Below the pieces are notes generated by a model, which was not told where the DNA came from, searched no databases, and was given only the letters and a program-made list of their open reading frames with translations. From a virus, in the IMG/VR virus record IMGVR_UViG_3300037325_000137, positions 1 to 64,000 of that record: 64,000 nt of DNA. The stretch is one strand, 5' to 3'. The translations under genes and the position numbers were made by a program. Position 1 is the stretch's first letter, and each line of letters opens with the position of its first letter. Positions 27,801-37,225 of this stretch are shown here, piece by piece.

Positions 27801-30800
27801 TTAATTACTGTTGGTGTAATAGGCAGTGATTTTTGCTGTAAAGCATCTTGTACTGTTCCTAAAGAAAACTCTTGTTTGCCATCTGTAAAAACAATTTCGT
27901 TACCATCAAAAAACACATCACCAACAAGTTTTTCTTTGTTTATTGGATTAACATATTCTTGTTGTGATTTCTGTATTCTTTCTAAGAATGTTCCTTTTGC
28001 ATCTTGTGGTACGTTATTCGGTAGAGCAAGACTTCTTTTAACTTTATCTTTAAATATTTCAATAGAATCAGCGTTTTCAACGTCTTCGTTCTCTTCTAAG
28101 TATGCTTTGTAACTTTCTGTATGTTCTTCTGCTATACGATTAACTTCTTCATCACGATCTTTTTTAGGATCAATTTCTCCTTCAAGTCTAGTTACGGCAT
28201 CTTCTTCATTCTCTAACTCGTCAAAGTAAGTTTGATTGGAATCTGACGCTTGTGCTATTGCTGTTTGAGTATCTGTGCTTTCAGACTGTGTTTGCTCAAC
28301 TATATCTGTTCCTTCTGTATTTTCTTGTGTAGGGTTTTTAAAGTCTTCCACTCTTTCACTTAAAACTCTGCTTGCTTCTTCATTGTTTTTTATGTCTATA
28401 GATATAGTTCCGTTTGCTACTCCTTCGACAAAATTATCATCTGCTATTTTTTTATAAAGATCAGAACTGTTTGTGATAATTTCTTCTTGACCATCTATCG
28501 TAATAGTTGTTTTTACCTCTGCGGATTCTATTAACTTAGCTTTTTCAGCTTCTAAAGAAGCAAGCCTTTGTTCTAAGAAAACTGTTTCTGATACACTATC
28601 AAGAGTAAGTTCTGTTTTACTTAAAGGATTTGTAGCAGCAGATTTAATATTGGTAATTGTCAACTCTATAGCACTTGCTTGCTCACTTATTTCAACTACT
28701 CTTTTCTTATCTTGAACAGTTAAGTTATCGTAAGCTTCAAAAGTTCTTTTTATCAACTTACCATTCTCTGTGTTTATTTCTCTTATTCTACTTTGATAGG
28801 ACTGAATTATAGTTGTTTTATCTTCTTCGCTTGTTGATTCGCTTTCTGAAACCTCTTCTATTTTTCTTAGCAAAGTATTTGTTTCCTTTACGTTTTTTAC
28901 TATTGTTTTTCTAGAGTTTCTATCTCCTACTATATTACCTACAATTCCTGTTAAAGATGCAGTTCCAGACATCGCTCCACCAGCAGACATCCCTCCTATT
29001 GTTGCTTCCCATGTATTATCAAGAACGCTCTTTTTAGATCCGTCTTCGTTAAAGTTTTCTCCAAAAACATATTTATCAGTAAGGTTTGTAAAAAGTGTAA
29101 TACCTAATTCTTCACCTCCCTCACCAATAGTTCCTTTTCCAAATTCAATACCGCTATTTAAAGTTTTTTTTCTAAAGCTTTCAACCATTGCTGTTTGAAG
29201 TTTTGGCTTACCTATAGATAGTGTCGTTCTTTTTAAGGCTTTTAAGTTTCTTATTTTACCAAATTGAGCTAAAAAAAGTTCTACTCCTGCTGACGCATAA
29301 GAAACAGCCATTATTTCTGTTTCGCTAGGCTCTTGTATAGACTCTAATTGAGATTTACGTTTGTTTAATGCTGGTCTGTTTTGGATTGGTAAATTTTCTT
29401 TTAAAAGATCTTTATTTATTTGGTTTAAATCTTTTTGGTTATCAATCGTTCTTTGTCTAGTAGCTAATTCGGCACTAGCTTGTTGTGAAGCGAAAAAAGA
29501 AGCTTGACCTACGTAAGGTATCGATAATTGAACTAATGTTGGTGTTGTATCTAGAAGAGTATTTTTTACAAATTCCCCAAAATCAGCTATGCCATCTACT
29601 TGGTCTAAGGATATTTTTTCTGTTAATACGTTTTTTCTGTATTCATTAATAGTAGCTACTCTTGATAAAGCTTCTTCTCTTATTCTTATAGTGTTAGCAT
29701 CACCAGTCTCCATTTTACCAGTCTCTTCATTAAAAACAGGTATGTTAACGTTAAATAATTTTTCACCAGAATACAATAGTCCAGATCCTATTTCTGCAAA
29801 ACCAGTGCTTAAAGTTGCTTTTGTTTGAGTAGCAAAATCATAAGTTTTTTTAAGTAGTTCTTTTTCTTCTTCAAATGTCCCTAAAGAGTTTTCACTCTCC
29901 ATAGATTCATCTAAAACAGTTTGAGATTGTGCTGCTAATTCTTGACGCTGCACGACTAAACTTTCTAATTCTATTTTTTTATTTTCAAAGTCTTCTTTAA
30001 AAAGCTGTTGATCCTCTATCGTAAGATCAGGGTTATCCTTTATCGATTTGTTTATTTCGTCAAGACCGTTTGACAAAGACTCAATATTAAGGTCTATATC
30101 TGCAAATTCTTTGTTGGCTTTCGATATTGTTTTGTTTGCCTTGAATATTATGTTTTGATTTACTTGCTCTTCAATAGCAACTAACTCTAATACTTTTTTT
30201 CTTTTTTCTGGATCTAGGTCATTTAAAAACTCTGTCTTCTTTCTTTTGGTAAAAGCTGTTTCAGCACTACCACTATCTAGTTCTTGTTGTCTTTGTCTAT
30301 TTAGCTCTTTAATTTCTTTTAATCTCTCTTTTTCAAAGTTTTTGTCACTTCCGAAAATTTTTGAGAAAGAAAAGTTTTTTAAGTCATTTTCTACACTTCC
30401 TAAAAAGCCTAGTTTTTCTCTTCTATTATCTAAGGTAATTTCGCTTTTAGATTCGGTTATAGTAGACCTTTCTTCGTCACTAATATTCCTTAAATTAATA
30501 AACTCTTGATAAGAGTTCTTAGTTTCTTGATCAGTTTTAGATATTACTTCATTATATTTTTTAGCAACTAAACTTTCAGAAAAATCAGCGTCAAACTCTA
30601 TAGGTCGAAAATCTAAAGGTTGACTTTTAGGTATTGCTGTTTGTGACACCGAAGACAAAGACTCCACCTCGTTTGATATATCCGATACGCCACTTTCCAC
30701 ACTTGAAGTAACAGTCGTAGTTTCTTTTTTTTTTACTTCATCAACTTTTACAGGCTCTTGTGTTGGCTGTTCTACAAGTTCTTGATTTAAGTCACCAAAG

Positions 30801-30991
30801 TATTCACTATAAAATTTATTTGAATCTAAATCAGTTAGTTTATTTTCTTTAAGATAACTATATATTTCATTGCTTTTTTCTTCACTAGAATATTTTGTAG
30901 AAAAAGTTTCAAAATCTAAATCTGTAAGACTTTCTGATTTTAAATAGTCATAAAGCTCTTTTCTTTTAATTGGATCAGTATTGTTTTCCAT
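21857..30991 (-). CDS. Giant (3,044-residue) internal virion protein with a zinc-protease motif
   Basis: Giant multi-domain proteins at this place in Bacteroidota podoviruses are internal proteins thought to be ejected into the host. Visible features: two tandem N-terminal repeats (LYDYLKSESLTDLDFETFS and IYSYLKENKLTDLDSNKFY), long charged coiled-coil regions, a HEFGH motif at residues 1598-1602 (VHEFGHLWNTYMKANH, HExxH metalloprotease type), and a hydrophobic segment near residue 2780 (ALWGVVKISGVAAAPAAIYG) that could cross a membrane. The rest resembles polyvalent phage proteins. The protease may act in maturation or after entry. Confidence 0.8.
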   Translation of the reverse strand: MENNTDPIKRKELYDYLKSESLTDLDFETFSTKYSSEEKSNEIYSYLKENKLTDLDSNKFYSEYFGDLNQELVEQPTQEPVKVDEVKKKETTTVTSSVESGVSDISNEVESLSSVSQTAIPKSQPLDFRPIEFDADFSESLVAKKYNEVISKTDQETKNSYQEFINLRNISDEERSTITESKSEITLDNRREKLGFLGSVENDLKNFSFSKIFGSDKNFEKERLKEIKELNRQRQQELDSGSAETAFTKRKKTEFLNDLDPEKRKKVLELVAIEEQVNQNIIFKANKTISKANKEFADIDLNIESLSNGLDEINKSIKDNPDLTIEDQQLFKEDFENKKIELESLVVQRQELAAQSQTVLDESMESENSLGTFEEEKELLKKTYDFATQTKATLSTGFAEIGSGLLYSGEKLFNVNIPVFNEETGKMETGDANTIRIREEALSRVATINEYRKNVLTEKISLDQVDGIADFGEFVKNTLLDTTPTLVQLSIPYVGQASFFASQQASAELATRQRTIDNQKDLNQINKDLLKENLPIQNRPALNKRKSQLESIQEPSETEIMAVSYASAGVELFLAQFGKIRNLKALKRTTLSIGKPKLQTAMVESFRKKTLNSGIEFGKGTIGEGGEELGITLFTNLTDKYVFGENFNEDGSKKSVLDNTWEATIGGMSAGGAMSGTASLTGIVGNIVGDRNSRKTIVKNVKETNTLLRKIEEVSESESTSEEDKTTIIQSYQSRIREINTENGKLIKRTFEAYDNLTVQDKKRVVEISEQASAIELTITNIKSAATNPLSKTELTLDSVSETVFLEQRLASLEAEKAKLIESAEVKTTITIDGQEEIITNSSDLYKKIADDNFVEGVANGTISIDIKNNEEASRVLSERVEDFKNPTQENTEGTDIVEQTQSESTDTQTAIAQASDSNQTYFDELENEEDAVTRLEGEIDPKKDRDEEVNRIAEEHTESYKAYLEENEDVENADSIEIFKDKVKRSLALPNNVPQDAKGTFLERIQKSQQEYVNPINKEKLVGDVFFDGNEIVFTDGKQEFSLGTVQDALQQKSLPITPTVIKFEVNQDGSFQYNGDSFEKGTITTQQKGLKSIKTDKDGNVKRVVVTHSNGDTISVKGEEAVELANGMLLDFALQKEGGLETKINTDEKAKRIVEQRVDEEIQRSSEIEANRDSERGLQGRNETRVDETQTQGDTTADADVRPTSDTDTEQGKDNAVQPTAEPTASQGEVEVNTSIDIAPKPIIRQRFGNDVLDVSLQDGKVVVTNSFNKEKKVSKQNEKAAIDAYVENNNFDNNEFTPQESSDNPSINSQEIAVNSTNPSEVASQIRIQQEAEQSGQVNTDEVSNEAKKNSIAETFKELRFKKVDKRDGTKGYEIVDLSQGFKGGNKKASTLGAIIEAAQRKLDENTQQETDAIDVQSTGFQGSDNVVSEDDVRGFVNEYTSGTDYINQAKSERKSESSEVSSLKDKFTELTGLESTDSNIDAVANVANQELDQVDQEVGEEMDELPFQVDGQNEIPQEVIDSQEVADQIRTLIPTNLADDVVILTDEQIVEFLKEIGYENVQAQADFVRTPNGFVYQGKVYINSDKVNSSTLVHEFGHLWNTYMKANHKAVYDKGLKLVEGTEYHDAVINNTAYDNLTPEQKLEEALAIAIGEKGVKILDEAKSGGFKEWFKVLFKRIAAGLRLSNIKPDKLADLNLKQFTDLAAAEILSGKDITGRETKASRDAAKRKDAATPNTTMQSVIEQEEAVRSTKQKLIEKTNEKNKTEKGVKKALQDYIDANLTKAQALQANDADTKKLVKIVADAKTDINGLKAIKEIDALIAKLDTKYNNNKTELQQARENAKKIEQGEKTDKKSRRIIIQKYLNEVIKGKWFSNITFNNIKSIESIIEQSTNENIDSALSAIDALAVDLETKYNESKSRNEEKKRIADEKIRDKTNSVRDTQKAVRDYIKDSFENRMFGFMKLSDFNSLIELTKFEGKKSKTKGDNRSLEQQQKAKLKEVLDKAEDIALGVENKRLRGKFILELSKGRSKKQSGRIVAGSIDYFTAERSIDTIEKLINGNFDFESKYEELFSKNGLAKKGKRGTEKQQNAKDIVNKLDELIDDILYTEREIPNSESGETELVAKIELTEKEAEDLKNLQVAKDFLDSLIKNNKYANKLINASLDYILELKAEGRSILKSKKAADKAILDQQRQEAYDAIDSKKQLGSKEIDKPLSNIKDNVSKSRSAIKISIQFLKGYSRGFYQNFRSISEAFKRTGDKGSALLGLDKVLAKYDLSENTRDSIIIEWNKEITEIKELAFGSFADSDINVIKKSLGFISRSKFKRAKADWALSAQENINRTYPDGTVDVTKFSVSTLLDVILKAKDPKNLIRLAKQGFDEKAINEINDKLSDEVKDYGNKIMEFYQSKYDQVNEVYKKIFYRDMPFDEFYSGKLNVDKPNSAKDFSQDLFSGIVSNGSVHSGSSKAKKEHDHAIIVQPVDMSTNQYINEMSRFIAYAEVEKEFNNIVKDETFEKLALLNIGLEGGMMIDYLKKFQKTEIYEDGKRSAAERVVNTITGSFAKYTLGAKLFNLPIQMMSALNGQSSLPNNLTAKEWLDAHKNIISEAAYLFKNSEFLKIRYSAEQMVKVLASVDTNRQLKDFQFLGDRSKMVTDILTEVYDQALDTGMYAIKAGDAMGIMGVVPVYTAAKARIRKENPNFTEQQVLDESMLVFENIANNTQQGQTKGSKTVVQRDAFARLLVSFGSTIILDMRESSLRYKDLKRHINKMASNNENIGVIYDKLGYDVNDFKHLEPSNTVGKNIRGFVNYGFSQPLFYALWGVVKISGVAAAPAAIYGAVQTLGYLMSGDDDELDKMSEEQKDIARVLLTGQLLDDPILGNAFKYYLDKEILRKEFTFGGIGNVFALQEIEKLESYFERRQNSKTPETKEKYTKLLITQMTGMGLGLPKHAMTIALFNEELHDENRGGFTASERARIYAGASFFGVDKVREERTGVTLQKIIERNLDQDYKDDFYKENPRKSSSNNLPPLPSTSMNKLPSLPK

Positions 30992-30993
30992 TT

Positions 30994-32508
30994 TTAGTTG
31001 AATTTCTTTTGTTGATTATTCCTATCTCCAAATGTTTCATTTCGCTTTTTTTGATAAGACTTAGCTGTTTCGGTTGGGTTTGTTGACTTACCTCCTGTTG
31101 CATTATTTATAGTTCCGAAAAGAGATGTTAATGTAGTTTGGTTTTGAGTTTCTATAACTTCTTCTATAATTTTTTCTTCGGTTTTTGGTACTTCTTGAAA
31201 CGATGATTTAAAAATAGGGTTTTTACCATCGAACTCACCAGTTGGTATAGGTTGATTATTTTCGTCTAAATCAAAAATACGCTTTTGTTCTACAACTTGC
31301 TTTCCATCAGTGTTTAAGACTGGAACTTGCTCTGTTCTACTTATTACACCAAATACTCTAATTGTACCGTCTGGTTGAACGGAGTGAGCTGCATATACTG
31401 CGTCTTCACCATCAATGCTAAGGCTAACTTTTTTAGCATTTTCTTTTGGTACAAAAGCAAGTTCTCCCTCTTTAAGAGAATATATTTTTCCATTAATATC
31501 TACTTTGTTGGGAACTGTGCCATCTGTACTTATTTGGGCGTTAACAACGATTTCTTCTTCATTAAGTTTTTTGCGATCAAGAGCATTTCTAAGACTTTTA
31601 CCTTCATCTCTTTCATCTTTAAAACCACTTTCTATATATATATTACTTGCTTTTAATGCTAGTTCTTCAAAATCATCATCATCGAATGTCTCATATGCTT
31701 TTCTATCTTTATCGTACTCCTTAAAACTAAGTTCATCTGCTAATATTCTAGCGTAAATAGGGTTTTGAACCCATCCTCTAGCTCTGTCTCTAGCTGCTTC
31801 TATGTTTGCTGGTGAAGCTTTTATTCTTCCGTTATTATCTGGCTCAGATATACTTAATAATATTTCAGTTCCTAATTCTGTAAAGTTTACTGATTCTGTG
31901 TATGTTATACCTCTAACTGCTCCATTAAATTCACTAGGTGTTAATTGTATCTTTTCTCCAAAATAATCGTCAAATATATAATTACCATTTTGAGGGTCAA
32001 TATCATAACTACCTGTTTGATAAATGTTTTTAAGATGTGTATCTTGAAAGTCTACAGCATCTACAGGGCTTTTATCTTGTAATTCGACACCTTTAGCTGC
32101 TGTTGCGTCATTCGTTTTTGACATCTCCATAAGGTATTGTAGGTTTGAATTATTTCTAATACGAGCAGCAGTTTTTTCTTCTTCTGTTCCGCTTTCTATA
32201 ATTTTAAAATTATTTACATATTCTTCTGTAACAAAGTTATGAGCTTTAGCTACTAATGAATTTTGATAACCGTCACTTTCAACTATAGGGGTGTTTGCGA
32301 AATAATCGTCTCTTCTTTTATTGTAATCAAATTCTTTTTTGTACTTAAATTGAGCTTCCCTTGCAGCAGCAGCTTTTTTAGCTGCATCCTCTTTACGATC
32401 TACTGAGTTCCAATACCTAATATTTTCCTCTACTATAGCACCTATATTAGAATTTTCTAAAGGTCTAAGCTGTTGAGCTGCTTGTCCTATTACTGTTATA
32501 TCTGCCAT
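30994..32508 (-). CDS. Internal virion protein
   Basis: A 504-residue, mostly helical and charged protein. It begins MADITVIGQAAQQLRPLENS and ends in a Gln/Asn/Lys-rich tail. It lies between the giant protein and a small Ala/Gly-rich protein, the usual place for core or ejected proteins of podoviruses. No enzymatic motif is recognised. Confidence 0.65.
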   Translation of the reverse strand: MADITVIGQAAQQLRPLENSNIGAIVEENIRYWNSVDRKEDAAKKAAAAREAQFKYKKEFDYNKRRDDYFANTPIVESDGYQNSLVAKAHNFVTEEYVNNFKIIESGTEEEKTAARIRNNSNLQYLMEMSKTNDATAAKGVELQDKSPVDAVDFQDTHLKNIYQTGSYDIDPQNGNYIFDDYFGEKIQLTPSEFNGAVRGITYTESVNFTELGTEILLSISEPDNNGRIKASPANIEAARDRARGWVQNPIYARILADELSFKEYDKDRKAYETFDDDDFEELALKASNIYIESGFKDERDEGKSLRNALDRKKLNEEEIVVNAQISTDGTVPNKVDINGKIYSLKEGELAFVPKENAKKVSLSIDGEDAVYAAHSVQPDGTIRVFGVISRTEQVPVLNTDGKQVVEQKRIFDLDENNQPIPTGEFDGKNPIFKSSFQEVPKTEEKIIEEVIETQNQTTLTSLFGTINNATGGKSTNPTETAKSYQKKRNETFGDRNNQQKKFN

Positions 32509-32509
32509 A

Positions 32510-33109
32510 TTAGAAGTTTCTACCTGTTCTACCGTCTACACCATCACCAACCCTTGTTCCGTTTATTGTAAGTGGGTTTGGGTCTATTTCTGTTCCATTA
32601 GCAATATCTATTGATCTACCTCCTGCTAATAGGCTGTTTGTAAAACCTCCTAAAGCACTTACTGAATCTTGTCTACCTACTTGTCTTTGCTGACCAAGAC
32701 CCATTATAGCACCCAACTCACGTTGTTCTCTAATGCTTTGAATCCTATCTTCTCCTTGCGCTATTGCAAAACTTCTGTTAACGTCTTGTTCCTCTACATT
32801 TTCGAGTATAGTATTACGTGTAAGAATATTACCATCAGAAATAGAAGGGAAAGCTCCAAGTATTCCTCTAGCTCCTAAACGTCTTGTAGCATCTATGGTG
32901 TTAGCATTTGATGACAAACTAGAATCTAATAGCCTATCTGTTCTTTCTGTAGATATTTTTATGTCTCTTTGGTTATTTACAAGCTCTTGTCTTCTTAGAT
33001 TGTTTAAAGCTTCTTCCGCATCTTTCTTTTCTTTTTGAGCTTGAAAAAATTGAATCCCGCTACTTACTAAGCCTACTGCTGCTCCTATTCCTGCAAATGG
33101 TATTGGCAT
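32510..33109 (-). CDS. Internal virion protein with hydrophobic N-terminus
   Basis: The 199 residues start MPIPFAGIGAAVGLVSSGIQ, a Gly/Ala-rich amphipathic or membrane-active segment, then a coiled coil and a Gly-rich tail. Similar small proteins accompany ejected proteins in podoviruses. It is the first gene after a terminator, so it may open a late transcript. Confidence 0.6.
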   Translation of the reverse strand: MPIPFAGIGAAVGLVSSGIQFFQAQKEKKDAEEALNNLRRQELVNNQRDIKISTERTDRLLDSSLSSNANTIDATRRLGARGILGAFPSISDGNILTRNTILENVEEQDVNRSFAIAQGEDRIQSIREQRELGAIMGLGQQRQVGRQDSVSALGGFTNSLLAGGRSIDIANGTEIDPNPLTINGTRVGDGVDGRTGRNF

Positions 33110-33175
33110 GATATTAAATTTAATTAATCAAAGATAATCAATTTAACTCTTTTTTTAATCAAACTTTAGTAAACC

Positions 33176-33205
33176 AAAAAACCTTGCCGAACTAGACAAG
33201 GTTTT
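33176..33205 (-). terminator. Rho-independent terminator after the 1,324-residue tail gene
   Basis: AAAACCTTG (33178-33186) and CAAGGTTTT (33197-33205) form a 9-bp stem with a 10-nt loop. On the minus strand a run of T follows. It ends transcription from the tail gene. Confidence 0.85.
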
Positions 33206-33236
33206 AGGTTCAAGATCAATTGAAAAGATTAAAACG

Positions 33237-33253
33237 AGTTCAAATATAGTCTA
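33237..33253 (-). repeat. 17-bp element with a TATATTTG box, copy A
   Basis: The 17-bp sequence AGTTCAAATATAGTCTA overlaps the TAG stop of the tail gene and is identical to 38875-38891. On the minus strand it contains TATATTTG, a perfect -7 box, and a terminator follows some 30 bases on. A very short RNA could arise here. Confidence 0.5.
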
Positions 33254-36200
33254 AATTTTAGACTCTATTGCTTCTACGTCTACTGCTCTTATTTCTACAT
33301 ATTCCGAACCGATATAAGTTAGTTCTATATCTAAAACATCACCTCTGATGCTTTGACCTTCAATTGATTGGTTTTTATTGTACTTTAAAAAACTTATTGA
33401 TTCATTTAAAGATGTGTTTGCTATTGTTATTTGATTATTAATAACACTCGTGATTACTGACGCTGCAAAACCTAATGATATACTAGATACTGTGTCTCCT
33501 ACGGATAAAGAGCTAGGAACTCCTTGTGAACAATTTATTAAACCGTTTACTATCTCATATGATCCTAGACCAAAAGAGCTATTAGATAGCGGTTCTGAAT
33601 TAGTATTACCCATTATTGCAGCATAAAAATAATCTTCATACTTTTCAAAATGCTCTTTAGGTATTAAAACAGAAGTTAACCTAGTTTTTATAAAAGCATC
33701 CCACGGCTTGTTACTCTGTATAGCCATAGAATTGCATATTTTAACGGTGGATGGTTCGGTGTTTTCAAAGAAATTAATCTTGCTCATAGACTGTACTCCA
33801 AAGAACTCATTATAATTCTCTGTAGCATTCATACGGTACATAACACCATTTTTCCATGCGTAGAACTCATTATTTGCGTTTAGCATAAAATCTGGCTCAA
33901 ACATGAAGTAGTTCGGAAAACCATTTCTAGTTAATTTATATGCCAAGCAAGATTGTTTGTTAGGTATATGTACCACATATTCTTTATGCTTAAAATCATA
34001 TCCAGCAACTAATTTCGTAGACTTATTGTTCGCCATAGCGTTAGAGATTTCATACTCTAAACCATATTGATTTATAGTAGTGACTCCATCGTTAGCGAGT
34101 TGTATAATGTTTCCTCTTTGCTGATCTGTAAAATATTTTCTTCCTTCTATTTTTACATAGCTTTCTGGGTGTAAAGATATTCCGTGTTCCCCACCAGCGT
34201 AAGGTCGCCAACTTCTTTCATCCAAAACATTATTTACAACACCAATAGTTTGATTTCCACTAGCATCATATATGACTTGTTTATTGTAAGGCATAGTACC
34301 AATAGCACTTTCTTGCAATATCAATAGGTTTCCGTTATCGTTATCTATTAGCTGAATACTTCCGTTTTCTTTATCTAATAAAACATAGTTAGGTGCTGAT
34401 AAATTAAACCAATTTAATCCGTTAAAATCTGAATCATCATTGTAAATATCAGACCATTGAACATCTGCGACTCTTGTTATTTCTCTATATCTATCTTTAG
34501 TATTAGATAAAACCCTTATACCAACATCTAAACCTTTTTTGTTAAATTCATCTTTAATCTTGTAGCTTTCTACTCCATTACCATAAGACCAAGCGTTAAA
34601 CCAATCTAGGGTTATAACCAAGGGCTGTGAAGGTAATGATTGTGAAATATCAGTTGAGATATTTTCTATGTCGGTTTCGTAATCGTCAGTTATTTTGCTA
34701 TGTAAATTATCTATAACCCTATATGTTTTTCCAATTTCAAAAAATATTTCTGGTGATTGATCTTTAGGCTCTGTTTCAAATATAGGAATGTTTCTGATTT
34801 GTCTGATTTCAGAAAACACATCAGAATATATGTTTCTTGTGTTTTCTTTTCTTCTATCAGAAGCTATTATTAATGAGTGAGAAATACCTTGTGGATTAAC
34901 GTCAATAAACAACTTATCTCTGTTAGCAGAATTTCCTGTTGAGTATCTTAAATCAACTTCTCTAAACCAAAAGTTTTGTTCTGACCAGTCAAAATTAGGT
35001 TGGCTTTGGATAAGAGAAAATATTTCATCACCATAAAACCATTCTTCAATATTATCATATTTTTGATTTGATTTTACCTCTATTAAAAAACTTCTGCTTG
35101 TATTACTTCTTTCTTTTGCTGAAAAATACTTTAACTTTATAGTACTTCCTGCATTTATAAAATTAGGAACGCTAAATATTGCGTGTGATCTATTGTCTTG
35201 ATCTAATAAAAAAGCTATACTTTTTTTTAGAAGCCACTTGTCGTTTAAAGAGTTTCCTGTTGTTGCAGCAAACCTTACTGAAACGTCTGAATCTAGAACA
35301 ACGTCCGAAGTATCTGTGTCTAATTCTGTCCAAACACTTGGAGGTGTTACTCCGTTTGTCTGTTGTGTTCTAAACCTAAATACGTTAGGGGTTGTAGATA
35401 CATCATGAATTTCTATTTCATACCTTAAATCTTCTGTTCCATTAAAAGTCACAGTTGGGGTTAGCGTGTCTACACCAGAATTTTTAAATTTTATTTTATA
35501 GAATGATTGGTTGTTTTGTGTTACAGGGCCTAGTCCACCACCACTTGCATCGTAATGGTCATATTTTGTAAAACTATAGTTACTTTCGTCGAAAGTTACA
35601 TCTGAATCTATTAATGATATTTTCATATACCAACCACTAGGTTGACCACCATCTTGATCGTTCAAAAAATCTTTATCTTTTCTTTCAAACTCTAATACTT
35701 TTATTTTTTCCAAAGTATTTAAAATACCTTCTCCATCTGCCTTTACTATAACGAAATCTCCCTCTTTAAATTTATCAATATCTGACTGCTCAACTTTAAT
35801 ATACCTATATACACCTTCTTGATAAAATAATGTAGGCAAGAATTGATCATACCCTTTTTTATTCTGAGTAACAAAAAATCTATAATACTTAGCCCAAAAA
35901 GGTGGTTTGTGTCTTAACTCTACTTTTATTTTATTTTCAGTATCACTAGCACTAGCAGGAATCATAATTGTATTAGTCTTACTTACTAACACTGTTGTTG
36001 ACCTTCCATGCTCGTCAGAATACACTAATCCAATCTCTACATCTCTATTTGATCTAACTGTTTTTTTAGGTTCAAGGCTAGGTTTTTGTACGGTAGTTTG
36101 ATTTCCAGTAGGATCTCCATCTGCGTCTAATTCATCTTCTTGAACGTCTATGGTATTCTCTAAAGACTCTAATATTAGATTGTAATCTATGTTTATATTA

Positions 36201-37225
36201 ACGCCATCAATATTTTTAAGGTCATATTGCTCTTTGTAATGAGCATATATAAGCCTACCTTCTATCATTGTTTGAGCTTTAACCTCTCTTGGTACGTTGT
36301 CGAAATAAGATTTTAAAACATTATCTGGTAAAGCTCTATATACTTTTGAGTTGTCAAAAAGAAATGTCTCAATGTCATTATCTTCATATTCTAAATCCTC
36401 TTTATTAAAGTCATCTATAATCCATTCAGTACTACTTTGGCTTTCTTTGTATATGAGCTGTATTTCGGTAACGTTTTTATTACCTGTAAAAAACTCTATT
36501 TGAACTTGGTTAAATTTATTAACCATCGACTTATTTGACTGCTCTGTGAAGTCATAATCAAAAGACTTAGGTTGAAAAGCAGCATTAGTAAAAGGTGCTA
36601 ATGCGCTATACTCACCATCTAAATATCTGTATCTATAAGAGAATGAAAGGAATTTTTCCTCTATATTGTTTTCTACACCTTGACCTGTTACAGTATCATT
36701 AAGAGAAATTCTAAGTTTTTGGTGTGGAGGAATAACAGCCACCATAATGTCTTCTTCCGTAAATCCGTTAAGACCGTATTCTTTTGCTCTTTCTATATTT
36801 ATGCGTCTAGGATTATTAGTCCATTCGCTAATTAATAACAATCCATTTAGTTCATTTACACCTGTTACATATCCATTGTAGTTAAACCTTAGAATGCTTA
36901 TATCGTCTTCTATTATAACCGTTGAAATATTGTTTATAACATCATACTCAACTATTTTAGATGAAACTCTATTAAATGTTGCTAATAAATAATAAACCAA
37001 ATTTTTACTTTCATCAAAATAACCGCCAACACATTTAAAATTCGCTCCTTTTGTTTCGTCGCTTACTATTAACGTACCTTTTATATTTGTGCCAATACCG
37101 TCTTTACCATCGTTTATGTGAAACCTAAGATTTTCTACGTTTCTAGTAGAACCATTTGGAACTAAAGATCTGTCTAAATCTTTTTCCATTACGCCATTAG
37201 TAAATAAACTTCTTAATTTTGCCAT
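33251..37225 (-). CDS. Large tail/stabilisation protein
   Basis: The 1,324-residue protein begins MAKLRSLFTNGVMEKDLDRS followed by LVPNGSTRNVENLRF. This N-terminal pattern (KDLDxxLxPNGxxRxxxN) is characteristic of a family of large tail proteins in crAss-like and related Bacteroidota podoviruses. The rest is beta-rich, consistent with a tail-hub or muzzle protein. It abuts the ring-protein-like gene upstream and is followed by a terminator. Confidence 0.8.
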   Translation of the reverse strand: MAKLRSLFTNGVMEKDLDRSLVPNGSTRNVENLRFHINDGKDGIGTNIKGTLIVSDETKGANFKCVGGYFDESKNLVYYLLATFNRVSSKIVEYDVINNISTVIIEDDISILRFNYNGYVTGVNELNGLLLISEWTNNPRRINIERAKEYGLNGFTEEDIMVAVIPPHQKLRISLNDTVTGQGVENNIEEKFLSFSYRYRYLDGEYSALAPFTNAAFQPKSFDYDFTEQSNKSMVNKFNQVQIEFFTGNKNVTEIQLIYKESQSSTEWIIDDFNKEDLEYEDNDIETFLFDNSKVYRALPDNVLKSYFDNVPREVKAQTMIEGRLIYAHYKEQYDLKNIDGVNINIDYNLILESLENTIDVQEDELDADGDPTGNQTTVQKPSLEPKKTVRSNRDVEIGLVYSDEHGRSTTVLVSKTNTIMIPASASDTENKIKVELRHKPPFWAKYYRFFVTQNKKGYDQFLPTLFYQEGVYRYIKVEQSDIDKFKEGDFVIVKADGEGILNTLEKIKVLEFERKDKDFLNDQDGGQPSGWYMKISLIDSDVTFDESNYSFTKYDHYDASGGGLGPVTQNNQSFYKIKFKNSGVDTLTPTVTFNGTEDLRYEIEIHDVSTTPNVFRFRTQQTNGVTPPSVWTELDTDTSDVVLDSDVSVRFAATTGNSLNDKWLLKKSIAFLLDQDNRSHAIFSVPNFINAGSTIKLKYFSAKERSNTSRSFLIEVKSNQKYDNIEEWFYGDEIFSLIQSQPNFDWSEQNFWFREVDLRYSTGNSANRDKLFIDVNPQGISHSLIIASDRRKENTRNIYSDVFSEIRQIRNIPIFETEPKDQSPEIFFEIGKTYRVIDNLHSKITDDYETDIENISTDISQSLPSQPLVITLDWFNAWSYGNGVESYKIKDEFNKKGLDVGIRVLSNTKDRYREITRVADVQWSDIYNDDSDFNGLNWFNLSAPNYVLLDKENGSIQLIDNDNGNLLILQESAIGTMPYNKQVIYDASGNQTIGVVNNVLDERSWRPYAGGEHGISLHPESYVKIEGRKYFTDQQRGNIIQLANDGVTTINQYGLEYEISNAMANNKSTKLVAGYDFKHKEYVVHIPNKQSCLAYKLTRNGFPNYFMFEPDFMLNANNEFYAWKNGVMYRMNATENYNEFFGVQSMSKINFFENTEPSTVKICNSMAIQSNKPWDAFIKTRLTSVLIPKEHFEKYEDYFYAAIMGNTNSEPLSNSSFGLGSYEIVNGLINCSQGVPSSLSVGDTVSSISLGFAASVITSVINNQITIANTSLNESISFLKYNKNQSIEGQSIRGDVLDIELTYIGSEYVEIRAVDVEAIESKI

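Noticed and set aside
31327-31756. Two overlapping plus-strand frames of about 110 residues rich in Phe, Ile and Ser
   Set aside because: They lie antisense to the 504-residue virion protein, which has coherent composition and neighbours.
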